Source of the DNA: Mycolicibacterium austroafricanum | GTDB taxonomy: Bacteria > Actinomycetota > Actinomycetes > Mycobacteriales > Mycobacteriaceae | DNA: 64,000 bases | Direction of reading: 5' to 3' | NCBI RefSeq assembly: GCF_902705885.1 | Contig: NZ_CACSIP010000028.1 | Span: 1 to 64,000 of the forward strand | Shown here: positions 51,011-60,732 of the stretch, piece by piece | How positions within the stretch are numbered: the first letter of the stretch is position 1 | Layout: the number at the start of each line of letters is the position of its first letter | Notes under the pieces: model-generated | The model's input: only the letters and a program-made list of their open reading frames with translations | The model's database searches: none | What the model was told of the DNA's origin: nothing | Made by a program: the position numbers and the translations under genes

Positions 51011-52009
51011 ATGTCATCCGGAGAGTCTTTGCGTGTCGCGGTCACCGGGCCCACCGGGGAGATCGGTCTCTCGACGATCACGGCGCTGGAGGCACATCCC
51101 GACGTGACCCACATCGTCGGGATGGCGCGCCGGCCGTTCGATGCGGCCGCGCAGGGCTGGACAAAGACGACCTACCGGCAGGGCGACATCCTGGACCGAG
51201 AGTCCGTCGACGCCCTCGTCGACGACGTGGACGTGGTGGTGCACCTGGCGTTCATCATCATGGGGTCACGGGAGGAGAGCGCCCGGGTGAACCTGGCGGG
51301 CACCCGCAATGTCTTCGAGGCCACCGTGGCCGCCCGACGGCCACGTCGGCTCGTGTACACCTCGTCGGTGGCGGCCTACGGGTATCACTCCGACAATCCG
51401 GTTCCCATCACCGAAGACGTCCCCGTGCGGGGGTCGTCGGAGCACTACTACTCCGAACAGAAGGCGGAGTGTGAGGCAGTCCTGGCCGAGGTCACCTCGC
51501 AGTCGTCGCTCGAGGTGTATGTGCTTCGGCCCTGCATCGTCGCCGGGCCGAAGGCCACGGCACTGTTCGACGCCATGCCCTGGAATCAGCTTCCCAGGCC
51601 GGTCCGCGGGCTCACCCAGGCGCTGCCGCTGCTCAAGCCGCCGTTCCCGGACCCGGGCACCCCGCTGCAACTGGTGCACCACGACGACGTCGCAGCCGCC
51701 ATCGCGTTGGCGGTGACCACGGGATCGGCCCCTCCGGGGCCCTACAACATCGCCGGCGACGGCGTGCTGTCGATGTCGGAGGTCGGGGAGGCGCTCGGCG
51801 CCCGTCCGGTCAAGGTGCCCCGCAGCGCAGCGGTGGCCACCTCGGAGGTGATCTCGCGGCTGCCGTTCGTCCCGTCGGCGCTCGAATGGCTGCATGCGGG
51901 GCGCACCTCTGTGGTGATGGACACCGCCAAGGCCAGAACGCAGCTCGGATGGACCCCGAAATACTCTGCAGCACAGACACTTTCCTTGCTGGCCAGCAGC
52001 GTCCGTTGA
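51011..52009 (+). CDS. NAD-dependent epimerase/dehydratase family protein
   Basis: This 332-aa extended short-chain dehydrogenase has the Rossmann motif VAVTGPTGEIGLST and the catalytic YYSEQKAE (Tyr-x-x-x-Lys) after VYTSSVAAYGYHS. Likely substrates are nucleotide sugars or sterol-like alcohols; neither can be chosen from the sequence. It is followed after 29 bases by the NDH-2-like gene. Confidence 0.88.
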   Translation: MSSGESLRVAVTGPTGEIGLSTITALEAHPDVTHIVGMARRPFDAAAQGWTKTTYRQGDILDRESVDALVDDVDVVVHLAFIIMGSREESARVNLAGTRNVFEATVAARRPRRLVYTSSVAAYGYHSDNPVPITEDVPVRGSSEHYYSEQKAECEAVLAEVTSQSSLEVYVLRPCIVAGPKATALFDAMPWNQLPRPVRGLTQALPLLKPPFPDPGTPLQLVHHDDVAAAIALAVTTGSAPPGPYNIAGDGVLSMSEVGEALGARPVKVPRSAAVATSEVISRLPFVPSALEWLHAGRTSVVMDTAKARTQLGWTPKYSAAQTLSLLASSVR

Positions 52010-52038
52010 ATTCCGAAACATCTGTCAGGAGTGATTTC

Positions 52039-53349
52039 ATGACATCAGTTGTGATCGTGGGTAGCGGGTTCACCGGTTTCCAGTGCGCCCGTCGCCTGGC
52101 CCGGACCCTGCGCAGGAACGACGCCTCGGTGGACGTCACCATCATCTCCCCGGTGGACTACATGCTCTACACACCGCTGCTCCCCGAGGTGGCCGGTGGT
52201 GTCGTCGACGCTCGGTTCGTCACCATCCCACTCGCCAACGGGCTCGATGGAGTGCGAGCCGTGCGCGGGCGGGTGGAATCCGTGGATTTCGACCGGCACA
52301 CGCTCTGTTACACCGACCCCGAGGATCGTTCGCGCGAGATGTCCTGGGATCGGCTGGTCCTGACACCCGGTTCGGTCACACGGCTGTTCGACATCCCGGG
52401 TCTCGCCGAGCACGGCCGCGGTTTGAAGTCCACGGCCGAGGCGCTGTATCTGCGTGACCATGTGCTCGAGCAGTTCGAGCTGGCCAATATCGACGACGAT
52501 CCGCAGCGCATTCGCGCCCGCCGCACGATCGTGATCGTCGGCGCGTCGTACTCGGGCACCGAACTCGCCGCGCAGTTGCGCGCGCTGGCCGATTCGGCGG
52601 CCGCACAGATGGGATTCGACCCGGCCGAGGTCCGCGTCGTGCTCCTGGACATGGCCGAACAGGTGATGCCGGAGGTCGGTGACAAACTCGGGGCGGCCGC
52701 CATGCGCGTGCTCGCCGACCGCGGGATCGAGGTCCGGCTCGGCACCACGCTGAACGAGGTCCACGCCGACCACGTGATCCTCAGTGACGACTCGCGCCTC
52801 GACGCCCACACCGTGGCGTGGGTGACCGGTGTCACCGGGGCACCGCTGATCGCCGACCTCGGATTGGACACCGAGCGAGGTCGGCTCAAGGTGGACACCG
52901 AGCTACAGGTACCCGGCCATCCCGATGTCTTCGCGGCGGGCGACGCCGCCGCGGTCCCCGATCTCACGCAGCCGGGCAAGATCACCCCGCCCACCGCGCA
53001 GCACGCGACCAGGCAGGGAAAGGTGCTGGCCCGAAACGTCGCCGCCAGTCTCGGCTACGGCTCGAAGAAGCGCTACAAGCACCGCGACATGGGGCTGGTG
53101 GTCGACCTGGGTCCGCGCTACGCGGTCGCGAACCCGCTGGGCATCCAGCTTTCCGGATGGCCGGCGAAGTTCGTCACCCGGGCCTATCACCTCCATGCCA
53201 TCCCGAGATCGGTGAACCGATGGGCGGTGTCACTGGCCTACCTCACCGACGCGGTGTTCGATCGGTCGGTCGTCTCGATGGGGCTGTCGACACAGGAGGA
53301 CGCGAAGTTCGCCACCAGTGAAGGCATCCCGATGCCGAAGGCGAACTGA
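52039..53349 (+). CDS. NDH-2-like NAD(P)/FAD oxidoreductase
   Basis: This 436-aa pyridine nucleotide-disulfide-type flavoprotein has FAD motif VVIVGSGFTGFQCARRL, NAD motif RTIVIVGASYSGTELAAQLR, and FAAGDAAAVPDL with PPTAQHATRQGKVLA at the C-terminal FAD site. It resembles type II NADH dehydrogenases, with a membrane-contacting C-terminal region. AGGAG precedes ATG 52039. Confidence 0.88.
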   Translation: MTSVVIVGSGFTGFQCARRLARTLRRNDASVDVTIISPVDYMLYTPLLPEVAGGVVDARFVTIPLANGLDGVRAVRGRVESVDFDRHTLCYTDPEDRSREMSWDRLVLTPGSVTRLFDIPGLAEHGRGLKSTAEALYLRDHVLEQFELANIDDDPQRIRARRTIVIVGASYSGTELAAQLRALADSAAAQMGFDPAEVRVVLLDMAEQVMPEVGDKLGAAAMRVLADRGIEVRLGTTLNEVHADHVILSDDSRLDAHTVAWVTGVTGAPLIADLGLDTERGRLKVDTELQVPGHPDVFAAGDAAAVPDLTQPGKITPPTAQHATRQGKVLARNVAASLGYGSKKRYKHRDMGLVVDLGPRYAVANPLGIQLSGWPAKFVTRAYHLHAIPRSVNRWAVSLAYLTDAVFDRSVVSMGLSTQEDAKFATSEGIPMPKAN

Positions 53350-53398
53350 TCCGTCCGGTTCGCCCAGGTCACCGGGCCGTCGGGCAAGATGGTCGCCG

Positions 53399-54226
53399 AT
53401 GCCCTCCTCGCTCGGCGACGTGCTCGCCTCCCTGCAGCTCCAACGCGTCGACCCGGCGGTCTTCGTCGGCCGGCAACTGCCCGCCCCGGCCAACCACATC
53501 CTCGGCGGGCACATCTCGGCGCAGGCCCTGTTGGCGGCCAGCCACACCGCGCCGGGCCGGGCACCGCACAGCGTGCACACCTATTTCCTCCGCCCCGGTG
53601 ACGCCCGTCGGCCGGTCGAGTTCGACGTGGCTGATCTGCAGGAGGGCCGGACGTTCTCGGCGCGCCGGGTGACCGCCCGCCAGGACGGTCAGATCCTGCT
53701 CGAAGCGATGTCCTCATTCAAGGTCGCCGACCCCGAATCCGCGCAGGTGGTGTATCAGCCACCCATGCCCCGGGCGCCGGCTCCGGAGTCGTTGCCCTGG
53801 GTGGCACCACACTTCGCCGAGTCCGAGGAGGTCACCGAGGGGCAGTGGGCCAGTCTGCGCTGGTTCGAGCGGCGGATCGTCGACGCCGAGCAGGCACCGC
53901 CGGCGCGGTCCCGGATCTGGTGGCGGCCGGACGGTGAGGTGCCCGACGACCCGGTGCTGACGGGGACGCTGGTTGCGTATCTGTCCGCCGTGACGTTGAC
54001 CGAACCGGCCTACGCGGCCCGCGGCAGCATCGGGGTCTCGGCGCAGCGCGACCATTCGGTGTGGTTCCACGCCCCTGCCGTGCTGTCGGATTGGCTTCTC
54101 TACGACCAATCCTCACCCAGTAGCGCCGATTCCCTGGCGCTGGCGAGCGGGACGATGTTCAACCGGGACGGCGGTCTGGTCTGCACGGTGCGCCAGGAGA
54201 TGTACTTCCCGCCGCCTCGGCGCTGA
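53399..54226 (+). CDS. tesB: Acyl-CoA thioesterase II
   Basis: This 275-aa double-hotdog protein has HILGGHISAQALLAASHTAP and SVHTYFLRPGDARRPVEFDV in the first half and SLALASGTMFNRDGGLVCTV in the last strand, the TesB pattern. It hydrolyses acyl-CoA to free acid and CoA. ATG 53399 is chosen by homology. Convergent with the ADH gene. Confidence 0.9.
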   Translation: MPSSLGDVLASLQLQRVDPAVFVGRQLPAPANHILGGHISAQALLAASHTAPGRAPHSVHTYFLRPGDARRPVEFDVADLQEGRTFSARRVTARQDGQILLEAMSSFKVADPESAQVVYQPPMPRAPAPESLPWVAPHFAESEEVTEGQWASLRWFERRIVDAEQAPPARSRIWWRPDGEVPDDPVLTGTLVAYLSAVTLTEPAYAARGSIGVSAQRDHSVWFHAPAVLSDWLLYDQSSPSSADSLALASGTMFNRDGGLVCTVRQEMYFPPPRR

Positions 54227-54230
54227 CGCA

Positions 54231-55334
54231 CTACCCGAAATCGATGACCTGCCGCACCGCTTTGCCGTCGGCCAGATCGTCCATCGCGGTGTTGATCTGG
54301 TCCAGGGTGATCGTCGAGGACACCAACGATTCCACGGGCAACCGACCCTCGCGCCACAACTGCACGAAACGCGGAATGTCACGAGCCGGAACCGACGAAC
54401 CCAGGTAGCTTCCGATCAGCGAGCGGCCCTCGGCGACCAAACCCAGTGGGGACAACGCGATCTGGGCGTCCGGGCGAGGTAGCCCGACGGTGATGGTGCG
54501 GCCCCCCGGCGCCGTCAACGCGATCGCGGTCTCCAGCGCAGCGGGGTGGCCGACGGCCTCGATCACCACCGCGGCCTTGAGCCCGCGTTCGGTCGCTTCG
54601 TCGGGGGTGCAGGCGTCGTGCACACCCACCGCGCAGGCACGCTCGAGTTTGTCGGCCAACGGGTCGACCCCGACGACGCGGACGTCGTCGTGGGCCAACG
54701 CGGTGAGCACCGCGGCCATCCCGACACCGCCCAAGCCGACCACGACGACGGTCTGGCCCGGACCCGGCCGGCCGGCGTTGAGCACCGCGCCGCCACCGGT
54801 GAGCACCGCGCAACCCAGCAGCGAGGCGACCACCGGCGGCACGTCGGCGTCGACGGGAACCACTGACCGCCGGTCGACGACCGCGTGGCCGGCGAAACCG
54901 GACACCCCGAGGTGGTGGAGCACCGGCGCGCCGTCGCGGCTCAACCGGGTGCCACCGTCCATCAGCGTGCCCGCACCGTTGGCGGCGCTGCCGGGGATGC
55001 ACGGTGCCAGTCCATCGGTCGCGCAACCGGCGCAGTGCCCGCAGCGTGGCAGGAAGGTCAGCACCACCCGCTGACCGGGTGCCAGATCGGAATCACCGCC
55101 AACCGCCTCGACCACTCCGGCCGCTTCATGGCCGAGCAGCATGGGCACCGGCCGCACCCGGTTACCGTCGATCACCGACAGGTCCGAGTGGCACAATCCG
55201 GCCGCCTCGATGCGCACCAACAGCTCGTCCGCAGCCGGCGGCGCCAGATCGAGGTCGGCGATCGTCAGCGGCCCGGAGGTGGCGTACGGGCGAGGTAGAC
55301 CGATCTGGTCGAGCACGGCTCCGCGGATCTTCAT
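54231..55334 (-). CDS. Zinc-dependent alcohol dehydrogenase
   Basis: This 367-aa medium-chain dehydrogenase has a catalytic zinc site Cys in GLCHSDL and the GHEAAGVVEAVG region, a structural zinc cluster in LPRCGHCAGCATDGLAPC, and an NAD site VVVVGLGGVGMAAVL. It would oxidise alcohols or reduce aldehydes with NAD. ATG 55334 is used instead of GTG 55340, two codons upstream. Confidence 0.9.
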   Translation of the reverse strand: MKIRGAVLDQIGLPRPYATSGPLTIADLDLAPPAADELLVRIEAAGLCHSDLSVIDGNRVRPVPMLLGHEAAGVVEAVGGDSDLAPGQRVVLTFLPRCGHCAGCATDGLAPCIPGSAANGAGTLMDGGTRLSRDGAPVLHHLGVSGFAGHAVVDRRSVVPVDADVPPVVASLLGCAVLTGGGAVLNAGRPGPGQTVVVVGLGGVGMAAVLTALAHDDVRVVGVDPLADKLERACAVGVHDACTPDEATERGLKAAVVIEAVGHPAALETAIALTAPGGRTITVGLPRPDAQIALSPLGLVAEGRSLIGSYLGSSVPARDIPRFVQLWREGRLPVESLVSSTITLDQINTAMDDLADGKAVRQVIDFG

Positions 55335-55369
55335 GAACACCAGCTTGCCCGCACTGCCAGACTCAGGCC

Positions 55370-55837
55370 ATGACGAGTGAGGAGCAGTCGCTGCGCAGCG
55401 GTGATTTTCCGGTGCACTGGCCGGTGCTGACCAGGTGGACCGACAACGACATGTTCGGTCACCTCAACAACGCGGTGTACTACGCACTGTTCGACACTGC
55501 GATCAACGCGTGGATCACCACCGCCGCCGGCATCGACCCGCTGACCGCGCCGTGGCTCGGGGTGGTGGCCGAATCCGGATGCCGCTACTACGCCGAGCTG
55601 AAGTTTCCCGATCCACTGGCAGTCGGGCTGGCCGTCGAGCGACTCGGCCGCACCAGTGTCACCTACCGTCTCGGGGTCTTTCCGACACCGCACGATCCGG
55701 CCGGTGCCAGCGATCATCCGGTCGCCGCCGTCGGGCACTGGGTGCACGTGTACGTCGACCGCGCCACTCGCCGCCCGATACCGATACCCGACCAGATCCG
55801 TGTGCTGCTGGAGGGCGCGAAAAAGCCTTCTTCTTAG
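55370..55837 (+). CDS. Acyl-CoA thioesterase (4HBT hotdog family)
   Basis: This 155-aa single hotdog-fold protein has TRWTDNDMFGHLNNAVYYAL (Asp and Asn-type active-site region) and VAESGCRYYAELKFPDPLAV. It is divergent from the ADH and overlaps the end of the convergent SDR gene by 4 bases. It probably hydrolyses a short or medium acyl-CoA. Confidence 0.88.
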   Translation: MTSEEQSLRSGDFPVHWPVLTRWTDNDMFGHLNNAVYYALFDTAINAWITTAAGIDPLTAPWLGVVAESGCRYYAELKFPDPLAVGLAVERLGRTSVTYRLGVFPTPHDPAGASDHPVAAVGHWVHVYVDRATRRPIPIPDQIRVLLEGAKKPSS

Positions 55838-56673
55838 CTGTTTTGGGCAGCGACCCGCGCTCGCTCCCGCATCGAGGCGACCACACCTCCGTCGTTGAGG
55901 ATGTCGGTGCCGGTGAGGTATCCGGCTTTGTCGCTGGCGCAGAACGCGAACAACTCGGCCATCTCCTCGGGGGTGCCCCACCGCGGGACCGCGGCGTCGG
56001 TCACCATCGCACCGGCTCCGGCCTGCTCCTCCAGCCTGCCCATCTCGGTGTCGACCGATCCCGGGGAGACCGAGACGATGCGCAGCCCGCGGCTGTTGAA
56101 CCTCTCGGCCTGCGCGGAGCTGTACCACCTGACAAAACACTTGCTCAGCGCGTACGCCAACCCGGAGCGCGCCTCCTCCGGTGCGACGCTGCACGCCGAC
56201 ATCATCGCCGCCATGAACGCGGTCTCGTCCTGCAGCGCCAGTGGGAACTCGGCCGTCGGAACGATCTCGTCGGGCAGCATGTGCGCCGCCATCGACGCCA
56301 CGTTGACGATCGCGGCGCCCTCGGCGGCGGTTGCGCAGAACACCTCACCGACGTTGAGCGTGCCCAGCGCGTTCGTTCTGATGATGTAGTCCGCGCCGCC
56401 CATGCTGGGGCTGACCCCGGCGGCGTGGATCACCGACGCGACCGTCCCGAGGCCGGTAGCGGTCTCGAACAGTTGCTCGACCGCCCGCCGGTCGGTGACG
56501 TCACAGTTGACGGCCGTGTGCGTCACCCCCAGGTCCTTCAGCGCGGCCGCGGCGGCGTCCAGGCGTTCCTGCCTGTTGTCGCAGAGCACCACCGTGTGGT
56601 CCCGACCGGCGACCTTGGCCGTGGCCAGACCCATGCCACCGGCGCCACCTGTGATTATCGATACCGGATTCAT
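55834..56673 (-). CDS. Short-chain dehydrogenase/reductase
   Basis: This 279-aa classical SDR has the cofactor motif IITGGAGGMGLATAK, NAG-like AAGVSPSMGG, catalytic Ser in NVASMAAHM and YALSKCFV (Tyr-x-x-x-Lys), and GTDILNDGGVVAS near the C-terminus. The basic/acidic pattern after the glycine motif (VLCDNRQ) favours NAD. ATG 56673 is chosen by homology. Confidence 0.9.
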   Translation of the reverse strand: MNPVSIITGGAGGMGLATAKVAGRDHTVVLCDNRQERLDAAAAALKDLGVTHTAVNCDVTDRRAVEQLFETATGLGTVASVIHAAGVSPSMGGADYIIRTNALGTLNVGEVFCATAAEGAAIVNVASMAAHMLPDEIVPTAEFPLALQDETAFMAAMMSACSVAPEEARSGLAYALSKCFVRWYSSAQAERFNSRGLRIVSVSPGSVDTEMGRLEEQAGAGAMVTDAAVPRWGTPEEMAELFAFCASDKAGYLTGTDILNDGGVVASMRERARVAAQNS

Positions 56674-56739
56674 GGGTTGGACGGTATACGGCGGTCGGCA
56701 CCGCGACACGTCGCGGGCCGCGTGTGCCACCATCACGAG

Positions 56740-57522
56740 GTGGCCCGCTCGGTTCATCTGCTGACGCTGTTGTCCGTCGTCGCAGTCCCGTTGGTCGGCT
56801 GGTTCGCCGCCGATTGGTCGGCGGCCACAACGCTACTGGTGTACTGGTTCGAGAACGTCGCGGCGTGCGTTTTCATCACGGCCAGGGCGCTGATCCATCG
56901 ACGGTGGAACCCGCGCCGCGGCCATTACAGGTACGCCGCGCCGAACACGGGGCGGCGTGGTTCGCAGAGATCCTCGTTCGTCTCGGGGTTCGCCGTCACC
57001 AGCCTGGCCTTCTGCGCCGCGCACGCAGTGTTCCTCGGCGTGATCTTGTCAGTGCTCGACCACAACAGCAGCAGGATTTCCGAGATCGACTGGCGCAGTG
57101 TGCAACTCGGGTGCGCCGTCGTGCTGGTTCTGATCGTCGTGGACTTCGTGGTGGATCTACCGACTCTGCGGAGTTGGCCGTTCCGGCAGATGGAGCAGAC
57201 AGCCCAACTCGGACTGGGTCGCGTCGCGGTCGTCCATCTCACACTCATCGTCGGCCTCGCCGGGATCGTGATGACCGACGCACCGTCGGCACTGTTCGGC
57301 ACCTTCGTGGTGCTCAAGAGCCTTTTCACGCTGAGTGGTGCGCTGCCTCAGTGGGAGCCGGCCACAGCGCCCCGGTGGCTCAGCGGCGTCATGAACCGAA
57401 TCCCCCGCGTCCAACATGGAACCAGCTTCGACGAGCGGTGGGCCCAGGACCGCGCCGACGAAGCCGCACGACGGGGCAGGAACGAGCAACCCTGGGTGGT
57501 GACCAGCGGTCAGCGCTCGTGA
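56740..57522 (+). CDS. DUF6498-type multi-pass membrane protein
   Basis: This 260-aa protein has about six transmembrane segments (for example LLTLLSVVAVPLVGWFAADW, TLLVYWFENVAACVFITARA and CAVVLVLIVVDFVVDL) and a charged C-terminal tail. The VYWFENVA signature is that of DUF6498. Function is unknown. GTG 56740 with GAGG just upstream is used; the long upstream frame is a shadow of the SDR. Followed by the amidase gene after 51 bases. Confidence 0.72.
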   Translation: MARSVHLLTLLSVVAVPLVGWFAADWSAATTLLVYWFENVAACVFITARALIHRRWNPRRGHYRYAAPNTGRRGSQRSSFVSGFAVTSLAFCAAHAVFLGVILSVLDHNSSRISEIDWRSVQLGCAVVLVLIVVDFVVDLPTLRSWPFRQMEQTAQLGLGRVAVVHLTLIVGLAGIVMTDAPSALFGTFVVLKSLFTLSGALPQWEPATAPRWLSGVMNRIPRVQHGTSFDERWAQDRADEAARRGRNEQPWVVTSGQRS

Positions 57523-57573
57523 GCGTCGGTGACAGTTTGGCCGGGCGGACGGTGTCACGTCTACCGTCGCAGG

Positions 57574-59049
57574 ATGGACTTCGATGATTACCGCGCGCAC
57601 GACGCCACCGGGCTGGCGAAGCTCATCGCCGACAAGGAAGTCTCGGCCGCAGAGGTGATGTCGGCGGCCCGCGAGCGGGCAGCCGCGGTCAACCCGCACA
57701 TCAACGCGATTGTGCGTGACGTCCCCGTCGCGTCCGGTGACACCCCGGGTGTCCCGTTTGCCGGCGTCCCGTTCCTGATCAAGGATCTGGCCCAGGATTA
57801 CGCGGGTCTACCCACCTCGTCCGGTTCCCGCTCGCTGATGACGACCCGCGCCCCCGAGCATGCGACGGTCGTCCAGCGCTGGATCGATGCCGGCCTGGTC
57901 ATCTTCGGCAAGACCAACACTCCGGAGTTCGGGGCGAAGGGAATCACCGAGCCGGTCGCCTGGGGGCCGGCCCGGAACCCATGGGACCTGGGGCGGACAC
58001 CAGGTGGATCGTCGGGAGGTTCGGCGGCCGCCGTCGCGGCGGGAATCGTGCCGTGCGCGGGGGCCAACGACGGCGGCGGATCCATCCGCATCCCCGCGGC
58101 ATGCTGCGGGCTGGTCGGCTTGAAACCCGGCCGGGGTCTGACCCCCTCGGGACCGGCGACCGGCGAGTCGATGCACGGGGCCGCCGTACAGGGCGTGGTG
58201 TCACGCACGGTGCGCGACACCGCGGCGATGCTGGATGTCATCAGCGGCGGGGAACCATCCGCGCCGTACGTGCCGGGCATGCCCGATTCGCTGTTCGCGT
58301 CGTACGTGGGTGCTGATCCCGGCACGCTGCGGATCGGCGTGCGGGTGCCGACGTCGATCAACCCTGTGCCGCACCCCGAGGCTTTCAAGGCCGTCGAGGC
58401 GACCGTGCAGACGCTCACCGACCTCGGCCACCACGTCGAGGAGCTGCCGCAGGCGCCGTTCGACGATGCCGCCCTCGCCCGCGACTTCCTGCTCACCTGG
58501 TTCGTCTACACCGCTTGGGAACTCGCCGAAGCGAAGCAACGCACCGGCGCGGGTGACGAGTCGTTCGAGCGCGACACACTCGTCCTGGCCGCGCTCGGCC
58601 GTGCGACAAGCAGCGTCGACTACGTCGCTGCCGTGCAGCGGCGCCACGAGCACACCCGCCGGCTGACCAGCTACTTCGAGTCCTACGATCTGCTGCTGAC
58701 TCCCACCCTGGCGACGCCGCCCCCCAAGATCGGTGAGTTCGACCTGCCGGTCGCGTTGCAGCGAGGCGCCGACCTGCTCCTCAAGACCCGCGCCGCCGGC
58801 CTCCTGCGGCACACCAAGTTCGTCGACGACATGGTGGAGAAGAACCTCACCTGGGTGCCATACACACAGTTGGCGAATCTCACTGGCAGGCCGGCTATTT
58901 CACTTCCACTGCACTGGACCCCCGACGGCCTGCCATTGGGCGTGCAATTCGTCGCGCCGTTGGCCGGCGAATCGCGGCTGATTTCGCTGGCTGCCCAAAT
59001 CGAGCACGCGATGCCCTGGGCGGATCGCGTGGCTCCCCTGCACCGGTGA
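57574..59049 (+). CDS. Amidase (amidase-signature family)
   Basis: This 491-aa amidase-signature hydrolase has the catalytic Lys in PFLIKDLAQD, the Gly/Ser-rich signature GRTPGGSSGGSAAAVAAG (cis-Ser) and the nucleophile in GSIRIPAACCGLVGLKP. It hydrolyses amides to acid and ammonia. A cobalt-type nitrile hydratase operon lies 12 kb away at 61-63 kb on the other strand, so a nitrile to amide to acid route is possible. ATG 57574 is chosen by homology. Confidence 0.9.
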   Translation: MDFDDYRAHDATGLAKLIADKEVSAAEVMSAARERAAAVNPHINAIVRDVPVASGDTPGVPFAGVPFLIKDLAQDYAGLPTSSGSRSLMTTRAPEHATVVQRWIDAGLVIFGKTNTPEFGAKGITEPVAWGPARNPWDLGRTPGGSSGGSAAAVAAGIVPCAGANDGGGSIRIPAACCGLVGLKPGRGLTPSGPATGESMHGAAVQGVVSRTVRDTAAMLDVISGGEPSAPYVPGMPDSLFASYVGADPGTLRIGVRVPTSINPVPHPEAFKAVEATVQTLTDLGHHVEELPQAPFDDAALARDFLLTWFVYTAWELAEAKQRTGAGDESFERDTLVLAALGRATSSVDYVAAVQRRHEHTRRLTSYFESYDLLLTPTLATPPPKIGEFDLPVALQRGADLLLKTRAAGLLRHTKFVDDMVEKNLTWVPYTQLANLTGRPAISLPLHWTPDGLPLGVQFVAPLAGESRLISLAAQIEHAMPWADRVAPLHR

Positions 59050-59051
59050 GC

Positions 59052-59283
59052 TCACCGCAGCGTACGGGCGGCCTCAACCAGCGAATCTCGCAGCCACTGC
59101 ACCTCTTGGCACAGCCGCTGCGCGTCGGTGTAGAGCGCACCGTAGATCGCCCAGCGGTCGGGTAGGTCGAGGCGCTGCGCATCGGCGGCACCACCGAGCG
59201 CCTGTAGAGCGGATCGAGCGCGGTTTCGCGGGTCATGTCCAACGCGGGAAAGCTCGCGTGAGACGGCCGACGAGATCGGTCAC
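59052..59283 (-). pseudogene. Small gene broken by one base
   Basis: The 433-base gap 59050-59482 contains this minus-strand remnant. GTG 59283 reads VTDLVGRLTRAFPR; one frame over, starting around VGHDPRN, the sequence continues as RARSALQALGGAADAQRLDL, DRWAIYGALYTDAQRLCQEV and QWLRDSLVEAARTLR to a stop at 59052. The span is 232 bases, one too many. The second frame has no usable start of its own. No family is recognised. The rest of the gap holds the crotonase promoter region. Confidence 0.55.
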
Positions 59284-59482
59284 CGCATGACTCCTCCCAG
59301 CTGTGTCCGCTCTCGACATGGGATGCCACGTCCGTCGCCACTCAAACCCACGACGCTGCGCACGCTCAGGACGCTTGCGCTGCGCCAGCCACCTGGGGCA
59401 GTTGCGCACCGACCTGCGGGGGCCGAGGTCACCGCGGCGTTCCGGGAAAACCGTCGACCTTCCCGCCAACTAGGGTCCAGCT

Positions 59483-60256
59483 ATGAGCCTTGTCACCTAT
59501 GAGCTGGAAGACCACGTCGCCACCATCACGCTGAACCGGCCTGAGGCCCGCAATGCGATCAACGGTGCGCTGCGCGACGAGCTCAACGCGGCTTGGGACC
59601 GGTTCCGCGAGGAGGAGGACGCCTGGGTCGGGATCCTCACCGCGAGCGGAGACGTCTTCTGCGCCGGCGGCGATCTCAAAGACGGCGCCGGGGCGGTGGG
59701 CACCTTCGGGGGGACGTTCTGGGAGAAACCGACCATCAACTCGTTCGAAAGCGGGATGGAGCTGTTCAAGCCCACCATCGCCGCCGTGCACGGCCCGTGC
59801 ATCGGCTACGGCCTGACCGGGGTGCTGTTCTGCGACTTCGTCATCGCCAGCACCGAGGCCAGCTTCCGCTTCCCCGAGGTGACGCTCGGTGTGCCCACCA
59901 TCGTCGGAGCGATCCGGCTGCCCCACCGGGTCGGGTGGGCCAACGCGATGGAGTTGCTGCTGACCGGCCAGCCGATGAGCGCCGAGCGGGCCAAGGAGAT
60001 CGGTTTGATCTGGAAGATGGTCGACCCCGCCGACCTGCAGGCCGAGGCACGGGCCTGGGCGAAGACCCTGACCGGAGCCGCACCGCTGGCCCAGCGTGCC
60101 ACCAAGGAGGTCGCGTGGCGCAGTGCCGACATGGGCTGGGTCGAGTCTGTTCGCTTCGGCGAGACGATGCGTAAGGTGGCGGGAGCGACCGAGGACGTCG
60201 CTGAAGGCCTGCAAGCCTGGCGCGACCGGCGCCCGCCGCAGTGGCGGGCGCGCTGA
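59483..60256 (+). CDS. Enoyl-CoA hydratase/isomerase (crotonase) family protein
   Basis: This 257-aa crotonase-fold protein has ITLNRPEARNAINGALRDEL, the CoA-binding/oxyanion CAGGDLKDGAG and the HGPCIGYGLTGVLFCDFVIA region. A Glu typical of hydratase activity lies in FRFPEVTLGVP. It probably hydrates an enoyl-CoA in fatty-acid or sterol degradation; other crotonase activities cannot be excluded. A Ddn-like gene follows after 45 bases. Confidence 0.9.
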   Translation: MSLVTYELEDHVATITLNRPEARNAINGALRDELNAAWDRFREEEDAWVGILTASGDVFCAGGDLKDGAGAVGTFGGTFWEKPTINSFESGMELFKPTIAAVHGPCIGYGLTGVLFCDFVIASTEASFRFPEVTLGVPTIVGAIRLPHRVGWANAMELLLTGQPMSAERAKEIGLIWKMVDPADLQAEARAWAKTLTGAAPLAQRATKEVAWRSADMGWVESVRFGETMRKVAGATEDVAEGLQAWRDRRPPQWRAR

Positions 60257-60301
60257 ACCCGCGGCGGAATATCACCGCGCCGAGAAGTGTTGGAGCACGA
60301 C

Positions 60302-60724
60302 GTGACTGAACACGGCGAACTGAGCCCGACGGACTGGGTCCGCGAACAGACCGAACGCATCCTGGAGCAGGGCACCACCGACGGCGTCGAGATCATGGGC
60401 CGGCCCGTCGTCCTGTTCACCACCACCGGCGCCAAGTCCGGCAAGAAGCGCTACGTGCCGTTGATGCGCGTCGAGGAGAACGGCCGGTACGCGATGGTCG
60501 CCTCCAAGGGAGGCGACCCCCAGCACCCCTCCTGGTACCACAACGTCAAGGCCCACCCCCGGGTCACCGCCCAGGACGGCGAGAAGGTCATGGAACTGAC
60601 CGCGCGCGAGGTCGACGGCGCCGAACGTGAGCACTGGTGGGAACTCGCCGTCACGGCATACCCGCCCTATGCCGAGTACCAGACCAAGACCGACCGGCTG
60701 ATCCCGGTGTTCGTGGTGGAGTAG
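60302..60724 (+). CDS. Deazaflavin (F420)-dependent nitroreductase family protein
   Basis: This 140-aa Ddn-family protein has LFTTTGAKSGKKRYVPLMRV and VASKGGDPQHPSWYHNVKAH, which form the F420 pocket. It is only distantly similar to the paralogue at 20729. GTG 60302 with GGAG at a suitable distance is preferred to TTG 60287. Confidence 0.87.
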   Translation: MTEHGELSPTDWVREQTERILEQGTTDGVEIMGRPVVLFTTTGAKSGKKRYVPLMRVEENGRYAMVASKGGDPQHPSWYHNVKAHPRVTAQDGEKVMELTAREVDGAEREHWWELAVTAYPPYAEYQTKTDRLIPVFVVE

Positions 60725-60732
60725 CCACCGAG

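Noticed and set aside
55435..56739. Long open frame upstream of the DUF6498-type gene
   Set aside because: It is a shadow of the thioesterase and SDR genes in another frame; membrane homology starts at GTG 56740.
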